Shown: positions 48,300-59,766 of the stretch, piece by piece
How positions within the stretch are numbered: position 1 is the stretch's first letter
How the letters are laid out: each line of letters starts with the position of its first letter
DNA from: Heterocephalus glaber
Taxonomy: Eukaryota; Chordata; Mammalia; Rodentia; Bathyergidae
Assembly: GCF_000247695.1 (NCBI RefSeq)
Contig: NW_004624776.1
Location: 11,220,963 to 11,284,962 of the forward strand
DNA: 64,000 bases
Reading direction: 5' to 3'
The notes under the pieces: generated by a model
Told to the model about the DNA's origin: nothing
The model's input: only the letters and a program-made list of their open reading frames with translations
Database searches by the model: none
Program-made: the position numbers and the translations under genes

Positions 48300-49000
48300 T
48301 GCCTATCTTAGTTACTTTATTCATTGCTGGGACAAAATACCTGACAACTTAAAGGAGGAGAGGTTTATTTTAGCTCATCTTTCAGTCCGTGGTCTGCTGG
48401 CTCCAGGCAGAATGTCATGGCAAAGAGTTATGCTGGAGGAAAAGTTGCTCACTTCATGGCATTCAGGAAGCAGAGAAATTGAAGAACCTGGAAGGGAGGT
48501 ACAATTTCCGAGTCATGCCCACAGTGACCTGCCTTTTTGAACCAGACCCCATGTCCTAACTGCAGGTCAGCTTTAATCCCCATATAATCTAATCACATTC
48601 CAAAGGTCCTGCCTATGATCTCATGAGGCTTTGGGGGGACATCTAGATACAGTATAAACCAAAACATTGCTCTATTACTTTCAGGCCTGGGGTGAGACAG
48701 AAACACGATGGTGGAAGGGCATAGTGAAGGAACACTGCTCATTGCATGGCATCCAGGAAGCAGAGCAAGAGTGAAACAGCCAGAGAAGAAGGAGCCAGGA
48801 ACAAGTCCCCAAGGTCACATCACCATTATCCACTCTCATTAACTAGACCTCACCTCCTAGGTGTCCATTATCTCCCAATAACGTTATCAAATTATAGCCT
48901 ATCAGTGAATTAAGCCACAATGAAGTTAATACCTTCTGAAAGCCCTACCTCGGACCACATAAAATTTTTGAGAGACATGTTCATCTAAATCATAACATTT
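48300..49000 (-). mobile_element. MaLR-like LTR, reverse, with a second partial copy
   Basis: The first copy starts TTAGTTACTTTATTCATTGC then GGGACAAAATACCTGACAAC, the reverse of the family ending. A second copy starts about 48690 and repeats GATGGTGGAAGGGCATAGTG and CATGGCATCCAGGAAGCAG. Two LTR-like pieces lie head to tail. Confidence 0.6.
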
Positions 49001-49109
49001 ACTCTGCTATTGCCGTTGACATTTCTCCAAACTAGAGTGGACATGGTGATTTGAGCAGCTCCCAGGTTCAAGTGGGAACAAGAAACCTTAAGAGAACTAT
49101 CTGTGGGTG

Positions 49110-49175
49110 GTTTAGTGGCAGAGTGCTAGCCTAACATGTGTAAGGCCCCAGGTTCCAGTCCCAGGCTTTGAGAGG
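49110..49175 (+). mobile_element. ID-like SINE, worn
   Basis: GTGGTTTAGTGGCAGAGTGC then AACATGTGTAAGGCCCCAGG. It is followed by a GAGA purine tract (49172-49225). Confidence 0.65.
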
Positions 49176-49289
49176 GAGAGAGGGGAGAGAGAGAGGAGAA
49201 GCGGGAGGGGAGAAGAGATGGAGGCAAGTCCCCTAAATGTAGTTAAGTACCAGTACCACACTGGACACAAGGCAATTCTGACTACCTGG

Positions 49290-49470
49290 CGCTTCTTAAA
49301 CTTTTATTATGCATACACATCACCTGAAGGATTTGTTAAACTGCAGACTCTTATTCAGTAGGTCTGGGTTGGGCCTGAGATTCTGAATTCTAACAACTTC
49401 CCAGATAATGCTGTTCTTGGACCCCACTTTGAGTACAAGGTTATAGAGCTGTGGTTCTCAAATTAGATTT
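49290..49470. mobile_element. MER5A (hAT-Charlie) relic
   Basis: CATCACCTGAAGGATTTGTT, TTCAGTAGGTCTGGGTTGGG, ATTCTAACAACTTCCCAGAT and GTGGTTCTCAAA give the MER5A order. Confidence 0.8.
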
Positions 49471-49504
49471 TTTTTTAAGAGACACTGGGTTCTTTAAAAA
49501 ACAC

Positions 49505-49655
49505 TGGCAGCTGTTCATGGTGGCACACACCTGTGATCCCAGCACTCAAGAGGCTGAGGCAGGAAGATGACTATGAGTTCAAGGCCAGCCTGGGCTACAT
49601 AGTGAGTTCAAGACTAACCTGGATTACATAGCAAGACCCTGTATCAAAACAAAAC
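49505..49655 (+). mobile_element. B1-like SINE
   Basis: CTGTTCATGGTGGCACACAC, CCAGCACTCAAGAGGCTGAG, then two copies of the GGCTACATAGTGAGTTC-type half. Confidence 0.88.
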
Positions 49656-49681
49656 AAAGAAAAAAACCAAAAAAACTTCAA

Positions 49682-49756
49682 CACATATATATGTATGTGT
49701 ATGTATATTATATAATATATAAGCCATACACACACACACACACACACACACACATA
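49682..49756. repeat. AT/TG-rich low complexity then (CA)n
   Basis: ATATATGTATGTGTATGTAT, TATATAATATATAAGCC and then CA dinucleotides (about 49727-49755). Confidence 0.9.
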
Positions 49757-50444
49757 TCTCATATATTTGGCTAAACCTGTCTTCCAAAGATTCTGATTCA
49801 GTTTAACTGAGCCTTGGATATAATTGTTTTTAAAAGTCTAGCAAATAGTGCTAATGACTCCTCAGAGGAATATTTAACAAATGACATTGTCAGTTATTTC
49901 CAATTCATTAATAACGCCTTGAATCAAAGATTGATTCATTCAGTCATAATTCATTTATTCAATTTTCAACCCTCATATTTTAATGCTCTATTTTAGAGAA
50001 ATTATATATATAAATTCTCCAATTTCCAAGTAGCTTTTAGCTTCTCCTAGAAATTTCTACTTTCTTTCTGCTGGATTTTCAGTGGGTTTCTAACTAATAA
50101 AATTAAACTCTAAATAACATCCTTCCCACAAATTTCACACCATGCTGCTTCTTTTGGAACTAGACAATAGCAAAGAAGGGTAAAATTAAGTAGTCTAGAA
50201 GTTTATTTTCAGTTTATGTTTTATCAGAGGTGACTTGCCAGTCAGATGATATGTTAAAATTATACAGAATAAAAAAAAAGTAGTTTTATGAAACCCTTCT
50301 TTGTTTCATCCATGCCAGCATCTACTTCCTCCTCTACTCAGTTATTCCAAAGAAACCTCAGTCACCAGCTAGCTCATTTCATCTATAAATATTTTCAATA
50401 TGTATCTCTAAAACAACCAGAATACTGCTAAAACCCTTTACAAA

Positions 50445-50625
50445 TGAACAACTGCTGGGCATAGTGGCACATGTCTGTAATCCTAGCACTCAGGAGGCTG
50501 AGGCAGGAGGATCGCCATGAGTTTGAGGCCAGCCTGGGCTACATAGTGAATTCAAGGCCAGCCTGAACAACACAGTGAGACCCTGTCTCAAAAAAAAAAA
50601 AAAAAAAAAAAAAAGAACAACAATC
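50445..50625 (+). mobile_element. B1-like SINE with target duplication
   Basis: CTGGGCATAGTGGCACATGT to GACCCTGTCTC, then about 24 A. GAACAAC occurs just left (50446-50453 area) and directly after the tail, a short target duplication. Confidence 0.9.
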
Positions 50626-51473
50626 CTTTAATATTATCAAGCATCCAGTTACTGATCACATTTCAATTGTTTTATAATTTTTTAATAATCTTTTAAAAAT
50701 CAGGCTTCAAGGAAGGGTCACATGATTATTTTTACGTCTTTTAGATCTCTTTTCATCTAGAGGTTTCTTAAAACCTATGCTTCTCCAGTACTTTACTTGT
50801 GGACTAAACCAATTGATACCCTAAAGTACCCCACATTTTGGATTCTGCTGATTCTTACTCCACTGTGTTTTAACATGTTCCTCTGTCCTCTCCATTTCCG
50901 GTGGATTGAGAGTCTGATAAAGACCTGAAAAACAAATGTATTAAACATTAATAATGCCCAATCATGTTACACTTTTCAGGTGTGTGGGTGAAAGCAGTAC
51001 TGTCTTCAGAAGGGGTCTGGTGTGTTGAAGTTGCCCAGTTCTGATTAGAATGAGGGCACACAGTAGAGACTAAGATCGTGATTGTGGAGCAAGATGGTAC
51101 AGGAGAAAGCTCTCAAAATGGTATAGGACCTGCTTTTTGCCTTACCTCTTGCGGCCTGTTCCAGGCTTATTCTGTATGGAATCATAATGTCTGAAGCTCT
51201 GCTCACTGGGAAGATTGGCTTCCACCCCCTCCTTTGGGCCATTTTTGAGAGGTGCTGTAGTTCAGCAGCTCTACATTTCTAGCTGCTTCCATCATACTGC
51301 ATATTCATTAATAAACCTAACCCACTTTTCCCTCCTCTATTAAGTGGCTGTAGGGAGCTCCATCTAAAGCCACAGGTATGTGATTAGAGAGGAGCACCAA
51401 AGCAGTAGGAACAGATGCCAGGGAAGTGAAACCACTTCCTTCTGAAGTTTGTTGTTTCCAGACCTGCAAAGCT
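50626..51473. other. No gene recognised
   Basis: Short chance frames; no repeat named. Confidence 0.35.
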
Positions 51474-51820
51474 TGGTCCCATCACAGATGCTCCTTGACT
51501 TACAATGGAGCCGCACCCCAACAAACCGAATGAAAGCCTGAAAATATGAGTAGAAACACATTTAATCTACCTATCCTGAAAAAGCACCATAGCTTAGCAA
51601 CACAGCATACTGTAGAACTTTAGTGTTTCCCCTTTTGATCATGGGGCTGACTACGACTGCCAGCAAGGTCAGAGAGTCAGGCCACATATTGCAATCTTGG
51701 GGGACAGATCTAGATTCAAAATAAGTATGGTTTCTACTGAATGCACATTGCCTTCACACAATCATAAAATTGAAAAATCATCAGTTAGACAATCCTAAAT
51801 TGAGGACTATCTGTATATTG
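51474..51820 (+). mobile_element. Tigger-like DNA transposon relic
   Basis: GATGCTCCTTGACTTACAAT at the left, GCACCATAGCTTAGC in the middle, TATGGTTTCTACTGAATGCA and then AATTGAGGACTATCTGTA at the right. The ends are inverted (CAGATGCTCCTTGA against TAGTCCTCAATT reversed). Subfamily not assigned. Confidence 0.65.
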
Positions 51821-52794
51821 ATGGAGTGTGGGAAATGCTACCTGCAAATATAGCACCCAGAAATTTGAGGAAACAGCAGAAATAGGTTATAGAAAGTAGA
51901 AAGTCCTTTGCCCCTTCTCTGAAGCAGCCATAAAACTTACCTGACCTTCCACTGAAAAACAGATCTCAGGATCCTTATTTCAGTGGGAGGTCCTGCCCTA
52001 TCCTTGGAGGAAAGAAATGACAGCAAGAGATGCCAAGAGGAATCTGATCCAACAAGCCTTGACAAGTCCCTCCCTCCCCTCAGTTTATTACCATTAAATC
52101 ACACCTTTTGTCCTTCAATCATAGCACTCTGTGTGACTATTCATAAAAATAGAGTTTTTCTGGTTTCTTTGAGTTATTTCTAAAGACTCCTGTGTCGTGT
52201 GAAATTTAACTAAATGTTTACGCTTTTCTGTTGTTAATCTGTCTTTTGTTATAGAGGTCTCAGCCATGAACTCTGTGATGGGTAAGGAAAAGATATTGCT
52301 TTTTGTTTCCTAAAATATCATTTATAATTAACAATGAGCATGGCTGAACATGTCCAGGTCTTGATGGCCATTTTTGATTCAGAGTCGGATATGCAGGCTC
52401 TACCAGGTCTCTCTAACAGCCTCATGCTGCTTTTCAAGTGAAAAATAATCATCAGTGGAAGAGGTCATGGCTTTACTTGGGTATGCTGGCCCTTGCCAGG
52501 AACACCTTGTATCTCTCCTCTGATTGCCAGATTCTTCTGCTCCATGGGGTCTGCTGGTCAGGCTGGGTGTAATGTAGCCTGAACATATATCAGAGCCTCT
52601 TTATACACCATGTCCACTCAAAACTAGTAGCCTTATAATATAGGTGCCAAGGAATTAGGTTAAAGTAGCACCCCCCCCCAAAAGGCTTAAATTGCTAGTA
52701 AAATTTAAAAAATATCACTAAGCCTTGTGCCTCCTATGTAATAGGTGAGAAAGGGTGCAGACACCATCTCTCTTTTAGAAAGAGATACTCCCTG
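51821..52794. other. No gene recognised
   Basis: Short chance frames; a C run at 52671-52680. Confidence 0.35.
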
Positions 52795-52915
52795 TTGGTC
52801 ATTGTGGCACATACTTGTAATCCTAGTACTTTGGACGCTTAAAGTAGGAGGATTGCTATGAGTTCGAGGCCAGCCTGGGCTACATAGCAAGACCCTGACT
52901 CAAAAACACCAAAAG
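52795..52915 (+). mobile_element. B1-like SINE
   Basis: GTTGGTCATTGTGGCACATA, CTTGTAATCCTAGTACTTTG, GAGTTCGAGGCCAGCCTGGG, GACCCTGACTCAAAAACACC. Confidence 0.85.
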
Positions 52916-53607
52916 AAGACAAAATAATTTTTAAAAGTTTAAAAAAGAGATCCTGTATCCCCAAAGACTACTGAGCACTGAGGAACTTCCTCTGTGTAGG
53001 ACTTTTAGGGGTTTTATCAGTTTCTTGGTATGGGTTTGTTTTACCAACAGATCCAAGGTACTTGCTTTTTCCTGATCACTACTAGATCCAATTATCATAA
53101 TGCCATCAGTATAATAGGCCACTGTAATTGTACACTATCAAAATAAACAAGATTCCTTCAGATCATATTAAGGTAGTTGATTTAGCCCTGAGGCAGGAAA
53201 TAAGATACATTGCTGTCCTTGACAAATGAAAGCAAACTGATTTTGGTTTTTTTGCAGAGAGAAAAGAGAGGTAGTAAAAGTATTTTCTAGGTTATGAGCT
53301 GCAAATTAAGTACCAGAAAGTGTTTTCTGTAGAGCAGCCAACCAAAAGCAACCAATAGAGAGAAAGCCAGAGTAATAAATATGCAGCCTCACTTGGTTAC
53401 CAACCTCTAGTCTCCTGCCAGTGCCCCCAATTAGCCAAACCTAACTGAAACACGATCCTACAGTCAGACTATGAGACACAAAGCAGAGTACAGAATGTAG
53501 AGATGGTTTGGGAAATGCAAATGAAAACTATTCACTGGCTTGTACATGGCATACCACACATTTGTGCTACGGATCCTGTTCTGATGTTAAGGGAGAGTTC
53601 ATTTTTT

Positions 53608-53690
53608 TTTTTGGTACTGGGGATCGAACTCAGGACCTTGCACTTTCGAGGCAGGAGGCAGAACCACTGAGCTAAATCCCCGGCCTGAGA
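53608..53690 (-). mobile_element. Young ID-like SINE, reverse
   Basis: TTGGTACTGGGGATCGAACT, CTTGCACTTTCGAGGCAGGA, GAGCTAAATCCCCGGCC. It is flanked by GAGAGTTCATT on both sides (left 53592-53602, right about 53687-53697), a likely target duplication. Confidence 0.92.
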
Positions 53691-54059
53691 GTTCATTTCT
53701 TCCATAGAGTTTAAAAGTTGTGTCACTGGGCAAGAAGCTTTCTGGACCAAATTGGTTGAAGTTAGATTACCAGTACATTATGTACTTTCTATTTAGTTTA
53801 CAATGGAGACAAAGATCATATGCAATAGTGGGTTCAGAATTTGAGACTCTGAAAATTCTAGTGTCCACTTTTGATATGTCATCATTTTAACAGTCTTCTT
53901 AATGATCCAGGCTTTGCCACACTCTAACTTCTCTCACCTTTTTTCCCCCCTGATGTTGGAGATTGGAGCTCTTCTACACTATGTACAAGCTCTACCATTG
54001 ACCTACCCTCTCAGCCCATCCTACCCTCTTCAGTTTAGGCTGGGGTATATTCTTCTTCT

Positions 54060-54425
54060 GGGGATTATCAGGAGGTACAGGATATTAAAAAAATACCAGC
54101 ACCTATGGATGAACTTCAAGGACATTATGTTCAGAGAAATAAGCCAGTTACATAAAGACAAATACTAAGTGATTCTACTCATATACAGTCCCTAGAGTAG
54201 TCAAATTCACAGGAACAGAAAGTATAATACTGCTTGCTAGAGCCTGAGGGAAGGGGGTGAAGAGTTACTTCAGTGGGTGCAGTTTCAGTCTGGGAAGGTA
54301 TTGTCCCAGATGCTTTCCCAGAGTTGTAGAGATAGAGGATGGTGATAGCTGTGCAACATGGAGAATATACTTAATGCTACTGAGTTAAACACTGAAGAAT
54401 AGTTAATATGGTAAATCTTGTTATG
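54060..54425 (+). mobile_element. Old L1 3' end
   Basis: GGATGAACTTCAAGGACATT, ATAAGCCAGTTACATAAAGA, CAAATACTAAGTGATTCTAC and GAGTAGTCAAATTCACAGGA form the typical L1M 3' end. Confidence 0.75.
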
Positions 54426-55285
54426 TTCACAGTCATGCACCACATAAGGAATCCACCAAAATATATAGAGTCCACCAAAGATGTATATATCAGGAAAAGA
54501 AAAACTTATATAAATATTTTAATACTAAATGTTTGAGACATCATGAGATTAATACAAGTTACCTTGGCCTCTACAATTATAAGAGGTGCTCAAAGTGGTG
54601 GCCACTGGCTTCCAGACATTCATTAGTATGGCAAACCATGGAAGTGAGTACACATTTTTTCAGCAGACTCTGTGTACATAATGGATCCTGTGAGAGTATA
54701 TCATCTAATAACATCATAGTCATCATAATTTGTGAAAGTCTTGGTAGGAAGGAAATCAACTTGAGAAGATGATGGGGAACTATTGTCTCAGATCCTCACC
54801 TTGGGGAAAACAGGTACATGAAAGGGCCTTAATGGGGAAGAAAAGAGTGTATTGGGGGTAATAAACAGGAAGACTGTATGAAAAGTTGTATATCCAGGCT
54901 CATTAAGCATATCTATCACTCAGGGATGTTTTACTTTTTATTTTTGTGGAACATCTTTGCAATAACAGCCCGTCTTTTTCTTATAGACCAGTGTCCATAA
55001 TTCTTTAGAACAACACAGATCTTCTTATAAGTTAAACATTCTTCCATTGTAATGCTGTAGGAGGCTGCAGTGAGATGTGTCCAAGTCAGAGCCTCTGAGG
55101 GCACCTGAGGACACGATCCCTTCATTTAGCTCAGGTGCATTATGGGGCTTTGTTCTAGAATAATGAATCAGCATAGAAAACCACACATGCTACATGGCCA
55201 TCTAAGGTTGCCCAGAATGTTTTGTCTTACTATGTTTTAGTAAGCTGATAAAAACTACTATAAATGCTTTGTTGGAAAATAAAGC
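54426..55285. other. No feature recognised
   Basis: AT-rich DNA with short frames only. Confidence 0.4.
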
Positions 55286-55441
55286 TGGGTGCCGGGTGTG
55301 GTAGCGCATGCCTGTAATCCCAGCACTTGGAAGACTGAAGCAGGAGGATCACCGTGAGTTCGAGGACAGCCTGGGCTCCATAGTGAGTTTGAGGCCAGCC
55401 TGAACTGCATAGCAAGACATTGCCCCCCCCCCCCCGAAAAG
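55286..55441 (+). mobile_element. B1-like SINE with a poly(C) tail
   Basis: GCCGGGTGTGGTAGCGCATG, CCAGCACTTGGAAGACTGAA, GAGTTTGAGGCCAGCCTGAA, then GCAAGACATTG and about 12 C where 'tctcaaaa' is expected, ending CGAAAA. Tail type is odd. Confidence 0.88.
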
Positions 55442-55574
55442 GAAGAAAGCTGGGTTCCTTGTTTGCAATATCTGCTCTATGCATGTCCTTTCCTTTGAGA
55501 ACCTTGCCTGGCCAGGCCCTCCTTTCAGCCCCCTGGCCCCATCAAATGGTTTAGATCTAGAATGTCCCACAAGA

Positions 55575-55945
55575 GCCTCGTGTGTTCAGAGGTGAGGTTT
55601 TTGGAAGGTGAATGGATCATGGAGGCACTATATCCATCAGTGGATTAGTCCACTGGTGAATTCATAGCTGACTTGCTTTTAGGAAATATGGCCTGGTTAG
55701 AGGCTGGTCACTGGGAACATGACCTGGAAGGGTAGATCTCCCTCCCTGGATCCTCCTGTCTCTCTCTGCTTCCTGGCTACCATGACATAAGCATCTTTTC
55801 TCTACCAAGCCCTTCTACCATGTCCTTTCTTCCTTGGAGCCAGCCAACTACGGACTGAAAACATGAGCCAAAATAAAACTCTCCTCCTTTAAGTTGTGTG
55901 TGTGAAATATTATGTCCCAGCAATGGAAAAGTGACTAAAATAGAT
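55575..55945 (+). mobile_element. MaLR-like LTR
   Basis: GTGTTCAGAGGTGAGGTTTT then TTGGAAGGTGAATGGATCAT at the left. GAGCCAAAATAAAACTCTCC and GTCCCAGCAATGGAAAAGTG at the right. It is the best copy in the window of the family also seen at 1-133, 12508, 48300, 58655 and 63280. Confidence 0.6.
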
Positions 55946-57285
55946 TTTGGTACCAGGGGTTGGGCCATTTCTGAGACTGCACCTGACATGTGGTTTACAA
56001 GCCTTTGGAAATCTTTCATGGGAGGAATTTAGAAAAGTTTGGAGGTTCTGGCTAGAGAAGGAGCTAGAATGCTGTAAACTGACCTTGATGGAAGAGTCTC
56101 ATCGAGTTTAGAAGACCAAAATGCTGGCAGAAATGCAGATACTGAATGCCATACCTAGGAGGTTTCATTTGCAAACAAGGATGCCATTGGCAGTTGGAAT
56201 CAAGACCATGTATGTTATGCTCTTGCAGAAAATTTGTCTACATTTTTCCCATGTTATTATGAGATTAAGGGCAGTGAACTAATTGATAGAGGAAGTTTCA
56301 AGGCAGCCCCAAATTCAGGCTGTGGTGTGGATACACTGTTTTTGTTTTTGTTTCCCACACTTTGATGTTATCCAAAAACCATTAGTGTGGTGGATTATCT
56401 AATGGTCAACTTGGAATACTAAGCTGAACTGAATCAGTGTGGTTTGGGTGTGGAAGCCCCATCTGAGGATTGTGGCCAACTTCATAAAAAGAGAACTAGA
56501 GGGGAAGATTGTGTGCTGTTGATTTTCTTGGAGAAGCTTGCCATGGAGGGTTTTCCTGATGTGAAATTGGCTATTCTCTCTTTGTCAGAGGAGCTTGGGT
56601 CCTTGCTGTTGCTGGGAATGGCTGCTCTTCTCATCAGGGGAACTCTGATCCTTGCTGTGAGCCCCAGTGGAGATCCCTCAGCCTATGGCACAAATCCTTC
56701 ACCCCACTGGGACAGGCTTTCTAGCTTCCACCACTGACCTTTGGACCTTCCCAGTGCTGATCCTCAATATGGACAACACGAGATATTGCTGTGGGTATAG
56801 GGAAGGGTAATGGGATGTTGTCAGAGACCCCTGTAGTGGTCTTGGCCTCTTGTAAGCCAGTACAATGTCCACGAGATAGGAAAGTGGAAATTAAAAGAAG
56901 CACACAGACAGAGACTTGAGAGAATCTGAGTTTTGGGCTGATCTAAGCCACTCTGGGCAGCAAAGACAAAGACTCCAAGGATATCTAGTGTTTCATTTCT
57001 TGTAAGTGTGGGAAGGGGGAAAACTGGGCAGGCCTTGGGATACCTGCTGATAATAAGGATGAAGCAAGTAGGACTGTACAATGAAGGAATAAGCATATCC
57101 TTGCTAAAGAGAACAAATGGTTAATTCAGAGGGCAGGAATTTAGTTTGAGTCAGTAGACCTTGACTGGGAGTATACTCAGCCAAGCTCCCTACTTCCAAT
57201 ATAACACACCCAAATTATGGAGGGACAAGAAGCTTGTGCCACTATAGCCTGGTAATATTGGGCAGAGGCGTCTGCTACAGTGGGG
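55946..57285. other. No gene recognised
   Basis: Open frame 56444-56737 (97 codons) starts inside a stretch that looks like a worn LTR (GAATCAGTGTGGTTTGGGTG). No protein family is recognised. Confidence 0.3.
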
Positions 57286-57390
57286 TCTAGGCCTCTGGCT
57301 GGACTTGTGGAGGACATTGCCTTGGACTCTAGGCCTTTAGCTGGACTTGTGCAGGACATTGCTGTGGGATCCAGGCTCTCAGCTGGATTC
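57286..57390. repeat. 42-bp tandem repeat, 2.5 copies
   Basis: Units start TCTAGGCCT(C/T) at 57286 and 57328; a third, partial unit starts at 57370. The unit includes GCTGGACTTGTG and GGACATTGC. Units differ at several positions. Confidence 0.85.
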
Positions 57391-57794
57391 TTTGGGTCTC
57401 TAGTGGGAGGTTAGATCTCTTGCACTCCTCTACATTTGACTTTTTGGGTGAATATTATAAAATAATCCTATAAATTATGTGTCCTGTATTAAATCTATTC
57501 CCTTGCAAACCCTGACTACAACAATCAGATATTCCAGGTTCTGAAAAACTAAAGAAAGATTGCTAATTAGTAGTTCTTGGGACCAGTATTTTTGTTGTTT
57601 CTTTTCTTATAATAGCTGACTCCAGCAGTTACTATTTCAGTCATTGGAGACCATTTTATTTAGAATTTACAATGCTGGCCAAAGCAGAAAAACCAAGAAT
57701 AACTTTACAGGGCAATTTGCAAAGTAGAGCTAATCCAGAATAGAGCAGTATAAGACAAAATGGCATAGCCATTATTGCTGTTACAATATAAGTG

Positions 57795-57990
57795 CTTTAC
57801 TGTAGGAAAGCATGCAGGCTTTAGACATGCCCCAAATGATTAAAATTCTAGCAATACCACTTACAAGTAGTATGGCCTTGGGAAGTTACTTACCATCTCT
57901 GAGCTTCAATATCTTCACTTCTAAACTGGTAATGATCATGCCTATCTCTGGATTACTAAAAGCATTAAGTGAGGCAATAAGTGTAAACAT
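57795..57990 (+). mobile_element. MIR SINE
   Basis: CAATACCACTTACAAGTAGT, GGCCTTGGGAAGTTACTTAC, CATCTCTGAGCTTCAATATC, AACTGGTAATGATCATGCCT. Good core match. Confidence 0.8.
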
Positions 57991-58159
57991 ATCAACCAGA
58001 AGGCCTTTTAAATACAGATTCTCATGTCCTTGGAGATAAAAAATGACTGGAAAAGGAATGTGGTTAGTGAATAGGGTGAGTAGCTATCAGAGGCACCTTG
58101 TTGAAGCTTTTTCACCTGCCTATCATGCCCCCATGAGTCATGAAGAAATTTAAAGACAC

Positions 58160-58450
58160 TTTTTGTGTCTGGCCTCTCTCACCTGCAGGAACAATACAAT
58201 TTCACATGCTACTCCTTTGGGCTGTAATGCGTTTCCTTTCTCTTTTCTATGCTGTCCACATTCTCCCTCTACTCCTATTCATTCAGATCTCAGCTTAGAC
58301 ACCCACTTCTTCTGTGTGTATTATACAGTACTTTTGATTTCTGTCCATGTTCCTATCACACAGCTCCTAAAATCCTTGAAATTTCTTGAGTGATAGTAGT
58401 GTCTTTTGTTACCCCTTATAAGCCTCTGATAACACCTGAGTTTATGCTAA
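58160..58450 (+). mobile_element. Probable L2 LINE 3' region
   Basis: CCCTCTACTCCTATTCATTC then CAGCTTAGACACCCACTTCT is the order seen in L2 3' regions. The tail is not well kept. Confidence 0.45.
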
Positions 58451-58702
58451 CAAAGTGACTTAGTATAGGGCCCCTAAATAGCTTCAGGATAGGCTGGTCA
58501 CCAAAAAGACCAGAAATGATTGGAGGATAGAGAGATGAAACTCTAGCTTCAGTAAAGGAGGTGGGGGTGGGGGATTGAAGGTCAAATTGTATAAAAACTC
58601 TTGGACAGAAAGACTTGATGAGTTTCTAGGTTACTGAACCCATAGAGGTGCCTGATCTATAATGCCCCTGAAAAGACTCATGTGTTCAGAGGTGGGGCTT
58701 TT

Positions 58703-59289
58703 GGAAGGCCATTTCTTTTAGCAAAACATTTATTGGTACATTTTAAATATACATAATGCTAACATTCATCACAGGGAATTTGTATCAGTACATGATATAT
58801 CTTGCTTCTTTTTTCTCCATTTCCCCCCTTTATGTACAAAAGCTTTGTTTCCATTTTTCCCTTCAATTTTCTCATTTTTTCTTGTTCCTTCTTTCCTTCC
58901 TTCTTGTCCTCTCCCTTGTTCCCCTTCTCTTGTTTGTTTGTTTGTTTTGGTACTGGGGATCGAACTCGGGACCTTGCGCTTGAGAGGCAGGCAGCGGAAC
59001 CACTGAGCTAAATACCCGGCCCATTCACCTTCTCATTTGAACATCTTCTTCCCATTTCCCAATGTCCATTGTACATTTTAGCTCTTATTTCCACTTTCTG
59101 TTTCTCACACCAGCGAAACAATGCAGTATTTAAACGTGTGTTCAATTTATTTCACTTAAGAATATGGTCTCAAGGTGCATTCATTTAGCTGTCAATGTCT
59201 ATAAAGCTCATCCTTCTTTATGGCAGAGTAGTACTCCATTGCATAAAAACCACCACATCTTCTTTATCCATCTGTCTGGAAGGCAATTT
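58703..59289 (-). mobile_element. L1 3' end nested in the LTR
   Basis: Inserted part about 58715-59277, minus strand, same family as the other three tails. GGAAGGCCATTT (58703-58714) and GGAAGGCAATTT (59278-59289) flank it with one mismatch. It carries a younger SINE. Confidence 0.85.
58932..59024 (-). mobile_element. Young ID-like SINE nested in the L1
   Basis: GGTACTGGGGATCGAACTCG, CTTGCGCTTGAGAGGCAGGC, GAGCTAAATACCCGGCCC. Three layers: LTR, then L1, then SINE. Confidence 0.9.
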
Positions 59290-59766
59290 GATCATGAAAT
59301 TGCCAAAATAAAAGTCTACTCCTTTAAATTGCAGGTAGCAGATAGTTTGTCTCAGAGATGAGGAAAGTAGCTAAAACAGTGCCATAACCTGAGAGGCCAT
59401 GGAAGCTTCAAGCCCTTGCTGTGTGCCTCACTCTTTGCTCCTCTTTATCTGGCTGTTCATCCGTATCCTTTATCATGTCTTTTATAATAAACCAGTAGCT
59501 GTGTTTCCCTGAGTTCTGTGACACATGTTAAGAGTCTGTAGAAAATCCATTTACAGCCAGTTGGTCAGAAGTATGGATAACAATCTGCTACTTGGGGACT
59601 GGTGTCTGAAGTGGGGGGCAGACTTGTGGGCTGAGCTTTCAACTTGGGATCTCACTCTAACACCAGTTAGTATCAGAATTGAATTAGGATAGAACACTCA
59701 GCTTGGTATCTGTTGGAGAACTGCTTCATGTGTGTGGGAAACCTCCACACATCTTGTTTAGAAGTG

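Larger units (their letters stand above)
58655..59385 (+). mobile_element. MaLR-like LTR split by a nested L1
   Basis: Left part 58655-58702 (CATGTGTTCAGAGGTGGGGC) and right part from about 59290 (GCCAAAATAAAAGTCTACTC) are the two ends of the family also seen at 55575. The middle is a minus-strand L1 tail. Confidence 0.6.
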
